In this document: positions 1 through 8,303 of the stretch, one piece after another | Layout of the letters: every line of letters starts with the position of its first letter | How positions within the stretch are numbered: the first letter of the stretch is position 1 | Assembly (NCBI GenBank): GCA_035299025.1 | Contig: DATGXK010000001.1 | Location: 1-64,000 of the forward strand | Length of the DNA: 64,000 bases | Direction: 5' to 3' | Origin: Leadbetterella sp035299025 | Lineage (GTDB): Bacteria > Bacteroidota > Bacteroidia > Cytophagales > Spirosomataceae | Notes under the pieces: model-generated | Seen by the model: only the letters and a program-made list of their open reading frames with translations | Told to the model about the DNA's origin: nothing | Database searches by the model: none | Translations under genes and position numbers: made by a program

Positions 1-120
1 GACACCGTTGGCTGTGGCAGAGGTAATCAAGGTTTTTGAATATAACTTGCCTGCCGACAGTATAATCATCCATAACAAAACTAGCTTTTTCATGGCTTCC
101 AATGGGTTTAGTTTTTTCAT
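1..120 (-). CDS. Start of a small secreted protein, cut by window edge
   Basis: Only the first 40 codons are inside the window. The ATG at 118-120 overlaps the stop of the preceding gene as ATGA, so translation is probably coupled to it. A second ATG at 91-93 begins MKKLVLLWMIILSAGKLYS, which reads as a cleaner signal peptide and is an equally good start. What follows (KTLITSATANGV) is too short for a family call. It is the third gene of a tightly overlapping minus-strand operon after the M28 peptidase and a 257-residue secreted protein. Confidence 0.5.
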   Translation of the reverse strand, partial: MKKLNPLEAMKKLVLLWMIILSAGKLYSKTLITSATANGV

Positions 121-890
121 TTTCTTATTTCTTTTGGCAAGCCATCAAAATTGGAATTGAACGTCGAAGTGTTACCACAAGGACTTTCAATCTTACTTAC
201 AAATACCGCTCCTACCCTGGTTTCAAAGCCCGGCAACAGCTCTATTGCATTGCCAGATTTGAATAACACATTAGCATTGGGTTCTATTTTGTTCAAAGCG
301 ACGGTGTAAGCTACAGCGGTTTGGCTATAAACGCCGTTGATTGGGTTAACATTTACTAAGTTTAACGCCTCTGCTGAGCCAAACATTGAGAGTGTGGCAG
401 CTGATGAAGGAGCCGAACATCCGTACCGGCTCACTATACAACGAAATTGAAAGCCGTTGAAGCTGGATGGAGGGAATGCTAATCCCAAGGTTGAAGTGTT
501 CTGACCAGAGTAAACCGTACCACCCACAACTGGTCCAAAACCTGAACCTGTGTTTACCTCCCACTGATAACTTGTAACCGCTTGGTTCGTTTGAACCGAA
601 AAAGTGGCATTATTACCCGGACAAATACTGGCATTCTCTGGAGAGGAATTAAATAAATTTAAACACTGAGTATTGTTTTGTTGAAAACCTTGACTAAGGC
701 TAATACCAGCTCCATTCAATTCAGTAACAAAAGTTTCACCCAAGGTCCAAGTTACTTGAAGGTCGGTAGATACAGCAAACCCTCCAGAAGCAGCAATTAC
801 TTCAGGACTAACGGTTACTTGAGCATGAAGTATCGGAGATAAAAATACACCAAGACTTCCTATTAAAAATGCAAGTTTTAAGCTTTTCAT
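117..890 (-). CDS. Secreted protein with C-terminal PGF/SKIE motif, unknown function
   Basis: A 257-residue protein with a signal peptide ending at about residue 23 (SPILHAQ). Residues 30-70 carry the phrase LQVTWTLGETFVTEL and then LSQGFQQ, a pattern I associate with surface proteins of Bacteroidota. The middle (about 80-170) looks like an Ig/PKD-type beta-sandwich with paired cysteines (FRCIVSRYGCS). Near the C-terminus, LLPGFETRVGAVFVSKIE matches the end of the large protein at 21226-25074, so the two probably share a terminal beta-strand module. The start codon overlaps the stop of the M28 gene as TAATG, and the stop overlaps the next ATG. Function not recognised; extracellular or surface location inferred. 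Confidence 0.7.
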   Translation of the reverse strand: MKSLKLAFLIGSLGVFLSPILHAQVTVSPEVIAASGGFAVSTDLQVTWTLGETFVTELNGAGISLSQGFQQNNTQCLNLFNSSPENASICPGNNATFSVQTNQAVTSYQWEVNTGSGFGPVVGGTVYSGQNTSTLGLAFPPSSFNGFQFRCIVSRYGCSAPSSAATLSMFGSAEALNLVNVNPINGVYSQTAVAYTVALNKIEPNANVLFKSGNAIELLPGFETRVGAVFVSKIESPCGNTSTFNSNFDGLPKEIRK

Positions 891-1780
891 TACTTTTGAT
901 TATTAAAAAACTGTTCTACTAATTTCTGAACCATTAAGATTCCATCATAATTGATAAATTCCTCGTCATCACTTAGTTTATGATAGTCGTTATGTATACC
1001 TGTGGTGAATGATAGTGCAGGAATGTTATTTTCGGCAAATACCCCTGCATCGGTCAAAAGGACTTTTTCTGAATTTTCTGTATAAATATTTCCTTCAAAA
1101 ACTGGCTTTTGCAAAAAAGTTTGATTTTTGTTTAAAGTTTTGATACCATATATATTTAAAACTCTAGCCTTTTCATCAAATCTTCCAACCATATCGAAAT
1201 TTAGAACCAAAGCAATCGGTACTTTTTTCTGAACTAAAAAAGAAAAAAAAGCCTTGGAGCCAAACAACCCATTTTCATGGGCTGAATAAGCCACAAAAAG
1301 AAAATTGTACTTTTCTATTTCAGAACTTTTTATGGTTTTGGCCAACGAAAGCATAAGTGCCACTCCTGAAGCATTATCATCTGCACCATTATGAATTCCC
1401 GTTTTACCATAGCTTCTAGTTCGGTCGCTTCCGACACCTAGATGGTCGTAATGGGCTGATAAAATAACAGTACTGTCCGCTTTAATATCATGGAAATAGA
1501 AAATATTTTCTGATTTTTTATATCCTTCATTTTGACCTTCTTTGTATTCAAATGAAAAAGATTCTGACTTTTTACTAAATATTTCTTTGAATACTTTATT
1601 AATAAAAACACCAGCTTTTTGTTCATACTCAGTACTTGCTTCTCTTCCTCTTAGACTATCGTGGGCTAAGGTTTTAATAATTTTCTTGTAAAAGATGGCA
1701 ATTTCTTCGTCATTGTATTGTTGAGCTAAAGAACTACTGTAGCTTAATAACAAAAGAACTATGACTAAACGGATTTTCAC
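890..1780 (-). CDS. Secreted M28-family zinc peptidase
   Basis: A 296-residue protein starting with GTG at 1778-1780; no better ATG lies in frame nearby. The signal peptide ends at about residue 19 (SSSLAQ). Peptidase family M28 metal-ligand motifs appear in order: AHYDHLG (His110), ADDNASG (Asp134), HENGLFGS (Glu169), NFDMVGR (Asp196) and HNDYHK (His267). Family members are two-zinc aminopeptidases of the periplasm or cell surface. Oddity: the usual Glu-Glu pair, whose first Glu is the general base, reads His168-Glu169 here. First gene of an operon with two small secreted proteins (1-base overlap). A TACTTTTG -7 element lies at 1806-1813, giving a leader of about 20 bases. Confidence 0.85.
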   Translation of the reverse strand: MKIRLVIVLLLLSYSSSLAQQYNDEEIAIFYKKIIKTLAHDSLRGREASTEYEQKAGVFINKVFKEIFSKKSESFSFEYKEGQNEGYKKSENIFYFHDIKADSTVILSAHYDHLGVGSDRTRSYGKTGIHNGADDNASGVALMLSLAKTIKSSEIEKYNFLFVAYSAHENGLFGSKAFFSFLVQKKVPIALVLNFDMVGRFDEKARVLNIYGIKTLNKNQTFLQKPVFEGNIYTENSEKVLLTDAGVFAENNIPALSFTTGIHNDYHKLSDDEEFINYDGILMVQKLVEQFFNNQK

Positions 1781-1805
1781 TAATCTTAAATCTATCGATT
1801 GGTTC

Positions 1806-1813
1806 CAAAAGTA
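1806..1813 (-). promoter_or_regulatory. Bacteroidota-type -7 element before the M28 gene
   Basis: On the minus strand this reads TACTTTTG, a full match to the TAnnTTTG -7 consensus of Bacteroidota. No clear TTTG -33 element sits 19-21 bases further upstream. Confidence 0.35.
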
Positions 1814-1852
1814 GAATATAAAAACCTATTTAAATGCCAATCGCAAATTATT

Positions 1853-4138
1853 TTATTTGATACTTTTACGTTTTGGGGCATCTGTTAGTGGAGCAATCCC
1901 GGCACCAGTTTTTGTACCTGAATCTGTACCTGCACCACTACTTATGCTTTTATCAATATTTTGTCCTTCCGTCGGTCTTAGAACTGGTCTTTGAACGACG
2001 CCATCCATATTTAGTCGGAGTGTTTTGCCATCCCAAGACATTCCTTCAGCATTATGAGAAGTATTCCCATCGCTTTGCATGACTCTTTTAAGCGATGTAT
2101 TAAAAGAACTTTTCTTCAAAAACTCTGGCACTTCGGTAGTTTTCGAATCAATCCTGTCTCCAACTGCAATCCAACCTATATCAACATTTGACTTCCCTTT
2201 ATTAAGTTCTTCAACTGTAAACCCTTCTTTATCTACTGAAACTATAAATACACCATTACACTGACCCATAGGTGTGATTGTAATTACTGGACTTTCGCCC
2301 AACATTCTTGTATATTTGGCATCAAACTTTATGGTAGCTCTACCATCAATGAGATGTGCTTTGCCTTGTTTGTAAACAACAGGATCTGGTGATGTCATTG
2401 AGTATGATGGAAGCATATCTTCACCCGAATTAATTAGTTCGACCTGTTTGCCAGAAGTGTAAACATCTCCAACGTTATATGCCGAAAAAAGTTCTCCGTC
2501 ATTGATTTGCCCAATCACCTCTCCTTTTGTAATTGAGCCAACTAAACCGAAGAAGCCACCACCCACACCTACTGGGACTCGCTCATTTGATGCATAACCA
2601 GTACCAGAACCATAGGCGTTGCTTCCATAAACACCAAAAGTTACAGTTGAAGCAGCTTTATACCCTAATGACCCCCAATAGTTTCCATATATCTCTCCTC
2701 CAACCACACCTCCAGTACGAGAAAAGTCATTGTAATTCCACCCCCCTACACCGAAAGAATAATCATCACCCCAAAAACTCATTCCAGCTACGCCTACATT
2801 AGAACCATTTTGACCATAGGATGCACCAATATTTTGTGTATTACGATCACGGTAGCCATAAATGGTTGATTGCCCATCTCCGTTAGCTGTTTGTTGTTGT
2901 CTATAAACGAATAGTTGAGAATTGGCTTGCACAGGATAATTCACACTTACGCTTGTACCATTGTCTCTCATTAAAGAATTCCCTATGTCACTAGCACTTG
3001 TAAACTTGGGAATATAACCAGTTGTTCCGCTTGCCCCTCCTAGGCCTGTTGCTCCTGTTGCTCCTGTTGCCCCAGTCGCTCCATTCGAACCAGCGGATCC
3101 AGTAGCACCTGTTGCTCCATTTGAACCAGCGGGTCCTGTCGCCCCAGTTGCACCGTTAACTCCGTTTATTCCATTAGTTCCGTTCGCACCAGTAGCACCA
3201 ATAGGTCCAGTCGCCCCAGTAGCACCATTTGCACCAGCAGGTCCAGTCGCCCCCGTAGCTCCGTTTATACCGTTCGCTCCAGTAGCACCAGTCGCTCCAG
3301 CAGGGCCTGTCGCTCCAGTGGCTCCATTTATACCGTTCGTTCCATTAATTCCGTTTGCTCCCGTCGCCCCAGTAGGTCCAGCCGCCCCAGTTGCTCCATT
3401 TACCCCTGCGGGTCCAGTAGCCCCTGTCGCACCAGTTGCACCGTTAATTCCATTAGTTCCGTTTGCTCCAGTCGCCCCAATAGGTCCAGCCGCCCCAGTA
3501 GCTCCATTTGCACCAACTGGTCCTGTAGCACCAGTTGCACCGTTAATTCCATTTGCTCCAGTCGCCCCAATAGGTCCAGTCGCCCCAGTTGCTCCATTTG
3601 CACCAGCTGGTCCTGTAGCCCCTGTTGCCCCAGTCGCACCGTTAACTCCATTTATTCCATTCGTTCCGTTCGCTCCAGTTACACCCTGAATTCCTTGCGG
3701 TCCAGTTGGTCCCATTGCCCCCGTAACTCCAGGAGTTCCACTGGTCGCTGCATATAGTGCGTACGGCACGCTCATCATTTGGGTTGTACCGAGACTGAGA
3801 AAAGCTGTTCCACCGGTTGGGTCTAATTCTACTTGAAGGAATTTTGTTCCATTTGCCCAGTTAATACCTGAAAACGTACCTGTTTGTGGTGTTCCACCAC
3901 CAACGGTCAATGTAAACAATCCGAGTGCAGAAGTAGTGGTGCTGTGAGTTTCTACATATACAGCTGTACCTGATGGTCCTCCATTCAAGATACTAAACTT
4001 AACAGAAACAGCTTGGCTAACAAGTGCATTACCCGACGCATTACGAGCGATTGCTTGGTAAGGGATACCCTGTGGAGCTTGAGAAAATGCATGAAAGGCA
4101 AAAAACAAAAAAAGGTAAGATAGAAAATGTTTCTTCAT
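1853..4138 (-). CDS. Secreted collagen-like repeat protein
   Basis: A 761-residue protein in four parts. A signal peptide (about 1-19, ends AFSQ) is followed by an N-terminal beta-rich domain (about 20-135, with GIPYQAIARNASGNAL and SVPYALYAA) common at the start of Bacteroidota surface proteins that carry tail-fibre-like or collagen repeats. Residues about 136-363 are uninterrupted Gly-X-Y triplets, mainly GAT, GPA, GPI, GIN and GTN. The C-terminal globular part (about 370-761) includes GVAGMSFWGDDYSFGVGGWNY-type glycine/aromatic stretches and ends in a Ser/Gly/Thr-rich tail. It probably forms a trimeric surface fibre. Transcribed alone. High repetition suggests triplet-number variation; biological role unknown. 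Confidence 0.8.
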   Translation of the reverse strand: MKKHFLSYLFLFFAFHAFSQAPQGIPYQAIARNASGNALVSQAVSVKFSILNGGPSGTAVYVETHSTTTSALGLFTLTVGGGTPQTGTFSGINWANGTKFLQVELDPTGGTAFLSLGTTQMMSVPYALYAATSGTPGVTGAMGPTGPQGIQGVTGANGTNGINGVNGATGATGATGPAGANGATGATGPIGATGANGINGATGATGPVGANGATGAAGPIGATGANGTNGINGATGATGATGPAGVNGATGAAGPTGATGANGINGTNGINGATGATGPAGATGATGANGINGATGATGPAGANGATGATGPIGATGANGTNGINGVNGATGATGPAGSNGATGATGSAGSNGATGATGATGATGLGGASGTTGYIPKFTSASDIGNSLMRDNGTSVSVNYPVQANSQLFVYRQQQTANGDGQSTIYGYRDRNTQNIGASYGQNGSNVGVAGMSFWGDDYSFGVGGWNYNDFSRTGGVVGGEIYGNYWGSLGYKAASTVTFGVYGSNAYGSGTGYASNERVPVGVGGGFFGLVGSITKGEVIGQINDGELFSAYNVGDVYTSGKQVELINSGEDMLPSYSMTSPDPVVYKQGKAHLIDGRATIKFDAKYTRMLGESPVITITPMGQCNGVFIVSVDKEGFTVEELNKGKSNVDIGWIAVGDRIDSKTTEVPEFLKKSSFNTSLKRVMQSDGNTSHNAEGMSWDGKTLRLNMDGVVQRPVLRPTEGQNIDKSISSGAGTDSGTKTGAGIAPLTDAPKRKSIK
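3040..3735 (-). repeat. Collagen-like Gly-X-Y coding repeats
   Basis: Tandem 9-base-based repeats encode Gly-X-Y triplets on the minus strand, in higher-order blocks of about 45-90 bases such as GATGATGPAGANGATGATGP. The repeat also leaves a long open frame on the opposite strand (3318-3689), which is only a shadow of the periodic composition. Confidence 0.9.
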
Positions 4139-4288
4139 GATAAGATATAGGGGTATACATTCAAATTTTCTGAAATACCTTGCAAAATAAACCTTACAAT
4201 TAAAATTTACAATAGTATAGGGGCATTTCTTATCAAGCGGTATAGACCAAATAAATATTGTGTTTTTAAGCTTAAAAAAAGCACTTCA

Positions 4289-4323
4289 TTTGATGAAATT
4301 ATTTCTTAAAAAATGTAGCTTTG
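4289..4323 (+). promoter_or_regulatory. Putative promoter of the GT2/GMC operon
   Basis: TTTG at 4289-4292 and TAGCTTTG (full TAnnTTTG match) at 4316-4323 are separated by 23 bases, slightly longer than the usual 19-21. The predicted transcription start near 4330 fits the first gene of the plus-strand operon. Confidence 0.45.
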
Positions 4324-4360
4324 GTTTCGAATAAAACATCAGTTTCTGTTACATACATTT

Positions 4361-5068
4361 TTGGTGCCTAAAATACTAATTATCATTCCATGTTATAACG
4401 AACAAGAGTCCATAGGAGCTTTGCTTAAAGAGCTTTTGGAAATCGGAAACTCGTGGTTTGAAATTGTTGTGATAAATGATGGGTCGAGTGATAAAACCGC
4501 CACAGTTGTGACTAAGTATAATACCGTATCTTTAGTCAATTTACCCGTAAATTTAGGTATTGGAGGAGCCGTACAAACGGGCTTTAAATATGCTCTTGAA
4601 AATAATTTCGATGTGGCGATACAAGTGGATGGAGATGGGCAGCATCCTGCATCTGAGATTCCGAAGCTACTTAAAGTGTATGACGAAACCCACGCAAATA
4701 TCGTTATAGGTTCGAGATTTATTACTAAGCAAGGCTTTCAGTCTTCGGCATTGAGGCGATTAGGTATTTTTTATCTTCATTGGCTCAACAAAATTCTTAC
4801 GCAAAAAAACATTTATGATATTACGTCTGGTTTTCGACTTTTTGATAAAAAAGCCATTGCTTTGTCCGCTCGATATTATCCTGACGAATATCCTGAACCC
4901 GAATCTTTAGTCATTTTTGCCAAAGCTGGGTTTTCGATTGTCGAAACGTCGGTAATCATGAAATCTCGACAAGGTGGGAAGTCTTCTATTCAATATTTCT
5001 CACAACTTTATTACATGATAAAAGTAACCATCGCTATGTTTTTTTCTTATATTCGGAAAGTAAAATAA
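4361..5068 (+). CDS. Family 2 glycosyltransferase (DPM1-like)
   Basis: A 235-residue protein. The start is TTG at 4361 or GTG three bases later; no ATG fits. It opens directly into the GT2 nucleotide-sugar fold (ILIIIPCYNEQESI), with VINDGSSD near residue 40 and the metal-binding DGDGQHP near 88-94. Like bacterial dolichol-phosphate-mannose-synthase relatives it is a single cytoplasmic domain that probably moves a sugar onto a lipid carrier or surface lipid. First gene of an operon with DUF2304 (7 bases downstream), a pairing often seen with polyprenyl-phosphate sugar transferases. The exact substrate cannot be read from sequence. Confidence 0.85.
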   Translation: MVPKILIIIPCYNEQESIGALLKELLEIGNSWFEIVVINDGSSDKTATVVTKYNTVSLVNLPVNLGIGGAVQTGFKYALENNFDVAIQVDGDGQHPASEIPKLLKVYDETHANIVIGSRFITKQGFQSSALRRLGIFYLHWLNKILTQKNIYDITSGFRLFDKKAIALSARYYPDEYPEPESLVIFAKAGFSIVETSVIMKSRQGGKSSIQYFSQLYYMIKVTIAMFFSYIRKVK

Positions 5069-5075
5069 TACGGTC

Positions 5076-5432
5076 ATGCAGAAAATTCAGATTATTATCA
5101 TCTTTATCAATAGCCTTTTGCTATTTTACATTGCCCGATTAATTATTAAAGGAAGACTACGAGAAGAATATGCAATAGCATGGGTTGTTTGTACGATTGT
5201 ATTAATGTTTTTTTCGTTTTGGAGAAATGGACTCGAAGTTTTAGCAAAAGCATTCGGCATTTTTGAGGCTCCAAACTTAGTGTTTACTTCGTTTATTTTC
5301 ATTATTTTGATTTATTTACTGCATTTATCCATCGTGAACACAAAACTTCAAAAAGATATTACCAAACTGACGCAAGAAATAGCGTTAATGAAACAAAAAC
5401 AAAAAAAAGATGAATCGAACGATGCAGCGTGA
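5076..5432 (+). CDS. DUF2304 membrane protein
   Basis: A 118-residue protein with three hydrophobic segments (about 4-22, 33-50 and 65-88) and a lysine-rich C-terminal tail predicted as coiled coil (KLQKDITKLTQEIALMKQK). The organisation matches DUF2304 proteins, usually encoded beside GT2 glycosyltransferases as here. It overlaps the next gene by 23 bases. Probably an accessory membrane partner of the glycosyltransferase (inference from neighbourhood). Confidence 0.75.
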   Translation: MQKIQIIIIFINSLLLFYIARLIIKGRLREEYAIAWVVCTIVLMFFSFWRNGLEVLAKAFGIFEAPNLVFTSFIFIILIYLLHLSIVNTKLQKDITKLTQEIALMKQKQKKDESNDAA

Positions 5433-5808
5433 GGCCAAATTATTTGCTCAATATCTGGGGGCAAAAGCCGATGATGAAGCTTTGCTGCAAAAATACACCA
5501 ATGCCATTGAAAAATTAAAGTTAAGTTTGAACGAAAAAGAAAAAAACGTATTGAGGTATTTAATCAAAATGCCATTTTTACTGCCTTTTGCAGATGGAGC
5601 TTGGGCGTTTTTGAATCCGAAAAATGGTATTAGAAAGCTAATTTTGGTCATGAGTGCTTTAATCGAAACCGAACCTCACTATGTGCAGTTTTTTTTGAAC
5701 CAACAAGACGTGCCGTTTCCAATTTTTAGGTTTATTTTTAGAGGTTCGGTGGCAGTTTTGAGAGGTGTAATTGGTGTTTTATTGATGCTACTTTTAGGAT
5801 GGAAATAA
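5410..5808 (+). CDS. Small unknown protein paired with GMC oxidoreductase
   Basis: A 132-residue protein, not recognised. The N-terminal half is charged and helical; the region around residues 55-90 is conserved-looking (FLLPFADGAWAFLNP, then KLILVMSALIETEP); the C-terminus (about 108-131) is one hydrophobic segment. It overlaps DUF2304 upstream and the GMC gene downstream (10 bases), so the two may be made in equal amounts. By analogy with multi-subunit GMC dehydrogenases it could be the small or membrane-anchoring subunit, but that is inference only. Confidence 0.6.
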   Translation: MNRTMQREAKLFAQYLGAKADDEALLQKYTNAIEKLKLSLNEKEKNVLRYLIKMPFLLPFADGAWAFLNPKNGIRKLILVMSALIETEPHYVQFFLNQQDVPFPIFRFIFRGSVAVLRGVIGVLLMLLLGWK

Positions 5809-7403
5809 TTGATTATATCGTTGTGGGTTCGGGTTGCACAGGTGCAATGGCGGCCGAAACACTTGCTGAATCGGGCAAAAGGGTTTTGGTGATTGATGTG
5901 GGCATCGAAAACGAAAATGCAAGTGCGGAGAATACCGATTTTATCACAAAAAGATTCAACGATAAACAACAATCTGATTTTTTTCTGGGCAAAAAACTGG
6001 AGGTTTTGAGCGAAAATACGCACCCAAATATTCCACAGCAAATGGCTCAACGAAAGTTCATGACTGAGTTAACCGATAAATTCTTGGCGGTTGACTCGAA
6101 AAACTTTTTTCCAGTAGAATCCTTAGCTTTAGGCGGGCTTGGCAATGGTTGGGGGCTGGGAAGTTGCGTTTTTTCTGCAAATGAGCTTAAAAAAGTAGGA
6201 CTTTCGACTACCTTAATGAATGAGTCGTACAAAACAATTGCCAATAGAATTGGAATTTCGGGCGAGAAAGATGATGATGCAAGGAGCTTCTGTCATAATG
6301 GTTTAATTGATTTGCAGCCTTCCATAAAGCTCAATCCTGCCGCTGAAAGTTTGTATGAACGTTACCGTAAAAAACAAGCCTATTTCAATCAAAAAAAACT
6401 CTTTGTTGGTCGTCCTGCTATTGCACTTCTGACCGAAAATAAAGATGACCGAAAAGCATATACATACAAGGATTTAGATTTTTATGCCAATGAGGGTAGC
6501 AGTGCGTTTCGACCAGCGATTACCATTCAAAATTTGCTCAAAAAAGGCAAAATTGAGTATCAGAAAGGCTGGTTAGCATTGCGTTTTTGGGAAGAAAATG
6601 ATTATACGATTCTGGAATGTCTGCACATTGAAACGAATCAAAAAAAGTTGTTTTATGCTGCCAAACTGATTCTTTCAGCCAGCACACTCAGCACTGCCCG
6701 AATGGTCATGCGGTCGTTTCAGAAAAAAGATAAATTGCCCGTTTTGTGTAATGCTTATACCTATATGCCAATGGTTTATTGGCCGTTTGTTGGCAAGCGG
6801 AACATCGACCAGTTTTGTGGTTTGGTGCAATTGGCCATGTTTTATGATAAAAATGCCGACCATGCCGATGTCGCAATGGCTTCGATTTATAATTATCGGT
6901 CGATGCTTAATTTTAGAATTTTGAAACAAATGCCGCTCAATTATGCCGATGGCATGAAATTTCTGCAACTTTTGATTCCTGCCTTATTTATTGCAGGCAT
7001 TTTTCACCCAGCCGAATATCAAGCTCAAAATTTTATTCAATTACAAAAATCAGACTCACCAACTGGCGATACTTTGTTGACCAATTATACTTTTGAAGGA
7101 AACGAAGCGAACCAAATTATTGAAACAGAAAAATTATACGCCAAAGCTTTCTTTAAACTTAATTGCCTGATTTTAAGCAAGATACGCACAAACACAGGGG
7201 CAAGTATTCATTATTCTGGCACATTGCCTTTTAGCGAAAACGAGCAGTTATATCATTTATCACCAGCAGGAAAATTATACGGAACAAACAATGTTTTTGT
7301 GGCTGACGGCTCTGGCTTTAAGTTTCTTCCGGGAAAAGGTCTAACCTTTTCTTTAATGGCAAATGCTCATTTAGTGGCACAAAATGTATTGAAAAATGCT
7401 TAA
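5799..7403 (+). CDS. GMC-family FAD-dependent oxidoreductase
   Basis: A 534-residue flavoprotein. The dinucleotide-binding motif GSGCTG lies at residues 10-15 in a beta-alpha-beta unit (YIVVGSGCTGAMAAETL), followed by VLVIDVG. The C-terminus has the GMC signature layout: a histidine in ASIHYSGTLPF and the FAD-contacting NNVFVADGSGFKFLP ending near residue 515. No signal peptide. Family members oxidise alcohols or sugar hydroxyls. Its position after a glycosyltransferase and before an epimerase suggests it oxidises a sugar or lipid intermediate. It overlaps its neighbours by 10 and 8 bases. Confidence 0.8.
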   Translation: MEIIDYIVVGSGCTGAMAAETLAESGKRVLVIDVGIENENASAENTDFITKRFNDKQQSDFFLGKKLEVLSENTHPNIPQQMAQRKFMTELTDKFLAVDSKNFFPVESLALGGLGNGWGLGSCVFSANELKKVGLSTTLMNESYKTIANRIGISGEKDDDARSFCHNGLIDLQPSIKLNPAAESLYERYRKKQAYFNQKKLFVGRPAIALLTENKDDRKAYTYKDLDFYANEGSSAFRPAITIQNLLKKGKIEYQKGWLALRFWEENDYTILECLHIETNQKKLFYAAKLILSASTLSTARMVMRSFQKKDKLPVLCNAYTYMPMVYWPFVGKRNIDQFCGLVQLAMFYDKNADHADVAMASIYNYRSMLNFRILKQMPLNYADGMKFLQLLIPALFIAGIFHPAEYQAQNFIQLQKSDSPTGDTLLTNYTFEGNEANQIIETEKLYAKAFFKLNCLILSKIRTNTGASIHYSGTLPFSENEQLYHLSPAGKLYGTNNVFVADGSGFKFLPGKGLTFSLMANAHLVAQNVLKNA

Positions 7404-8241
7404 AACTATCGCAATAACAGGAGCAAATGGCTTTATCGGAAAGGCTTTTGTAAAGGCATTAGTTGAAAAAAACTATCATGTAAAAGCATTGGTTAGAAAA
7501 ATACCTATTGATAAATTTGAAGGTGTTTCATATCATTTATATCGCTTGGAAGATGCTTTAGACAAAACGCTGTTTGAAAACGTTGATAGTTGTATTCATT
7601 TAGCTTTTCAGTTTGAAAAACAAGAACTAAATGGGGTTGATGTCAATATTTGTGCAGTCGAAAACCTAAAGCGTTTAAACGTAGGCCAATATATTTTTAT
7701 CTCAAGTTTTGCGGCGGCGAGTCCAGTTACCGATTCGTATTACGGGAAATCTAAACTGGCAGTAGAAACCTTTTTTAAAGATGATTTGATTATTCGACCT
7801 GCATTGGTTTTGGGTACTGGCGGCTTATTCGGAAGGCTACAAACACAACTGTCAAAAACGAAATTCATGCCGTTATTGAATAGGGGAAAACAGATTATTC
7901 AAACAATTTTGCTTGAAGATTTGGTAGAATCAAGCATTTTTTTGATGGAAAATCAAGCAAAAGGTATCTTTCATTTAGCTCATCCTGAGAAAATTTTCTA
8001 TAAAGATTTTATCTCAAAAATTGCCCGAAAACAGAAAAAAGAAGCCTTTTTTCTGTCAATACCAGTTTTTTTGATGAAAATTATTGTCGCTTTTTTTCAG
8101 CTTTTTCCCAATCCTCCCATCAATAAAGATAACCTTACGGGATTGCTCACCTCAAAGTACGTCGATACTACATCAGAGCAAAGTTTGATGCCCCAAAAAT
8201 GGCATTCATTTGAAGAAAGTTTGGCGAAAATAGAGCTGTAA
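7396..8241 (+). CDS. NAD-dependent epimerase/dehydratase (extended SDR)
   Basis: A 281-residue extended short-chain dehydrogenase. NAD(P)-binding TGANGFIG is at residues 8-15 and the catalytic YxxxK reads YYGKSK near residue 115, preceded by a serine-rich ISSFAA strand. Family members epimerise, reduce or dehydrate nucleotide sugars or sterol-like substrates. The last gene of the plus operon; it overlaps GMC by 8 bases and is convergent with the carbamoyltransferase gene. Confidence 0.8.
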   Translation: MLKTIAITGANGFIGKAFVKALVEKNYHVKALVRKIPIDKFEGVSYHLYRLEDALDKTLFENVDSCIHLAFQFEKQELNGVDVNICAVENLKRLNVGQYIFISSFAAASPVTDSYYGKSKLAVETFFKDDLIIRPALVLGTGGLFGRLQTQLSKTKFMPLLNRGKQIIQTILLEDLVESSIFLMENQAKGIFHLAHPEKIFYKDFISKIARKQKKEAFFLSIPVFLMKIIVAFFQLFPNPPINKDNLTGLLTSKYVDTTSEQSLMPQKWHSFEESLAKIEL

Positions 8242-8284
8242 ACTTTGTATTATTACGTATTTTGACTACGGCTTTTTAGGTAGC

Positions 8285-8303
8285 TGAGCGAAGTTGAAGC
8301 TCA
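8285..8303. repeat. Short palindrome between convergent genes
   Basis: TGAGC (8285-8289) and GCTCA (8299-8303) flank GAAGTTGAA. The phrase resembles the short GAGCGAAGT(C/T)GAA repeats scattered between genes in many Bacteroidota. It may act as a weak bidirectional terminator, but there is no clear T tract. Confidence 0.35.

Noticed and set aside
3318..3689. Plus-strand frame of 123 codons rich in Ala-Pro-Val
   Set aside because: It is the mirror of the collagen-like triplets on the minus strand; a periodic sequence leaves several frames open.
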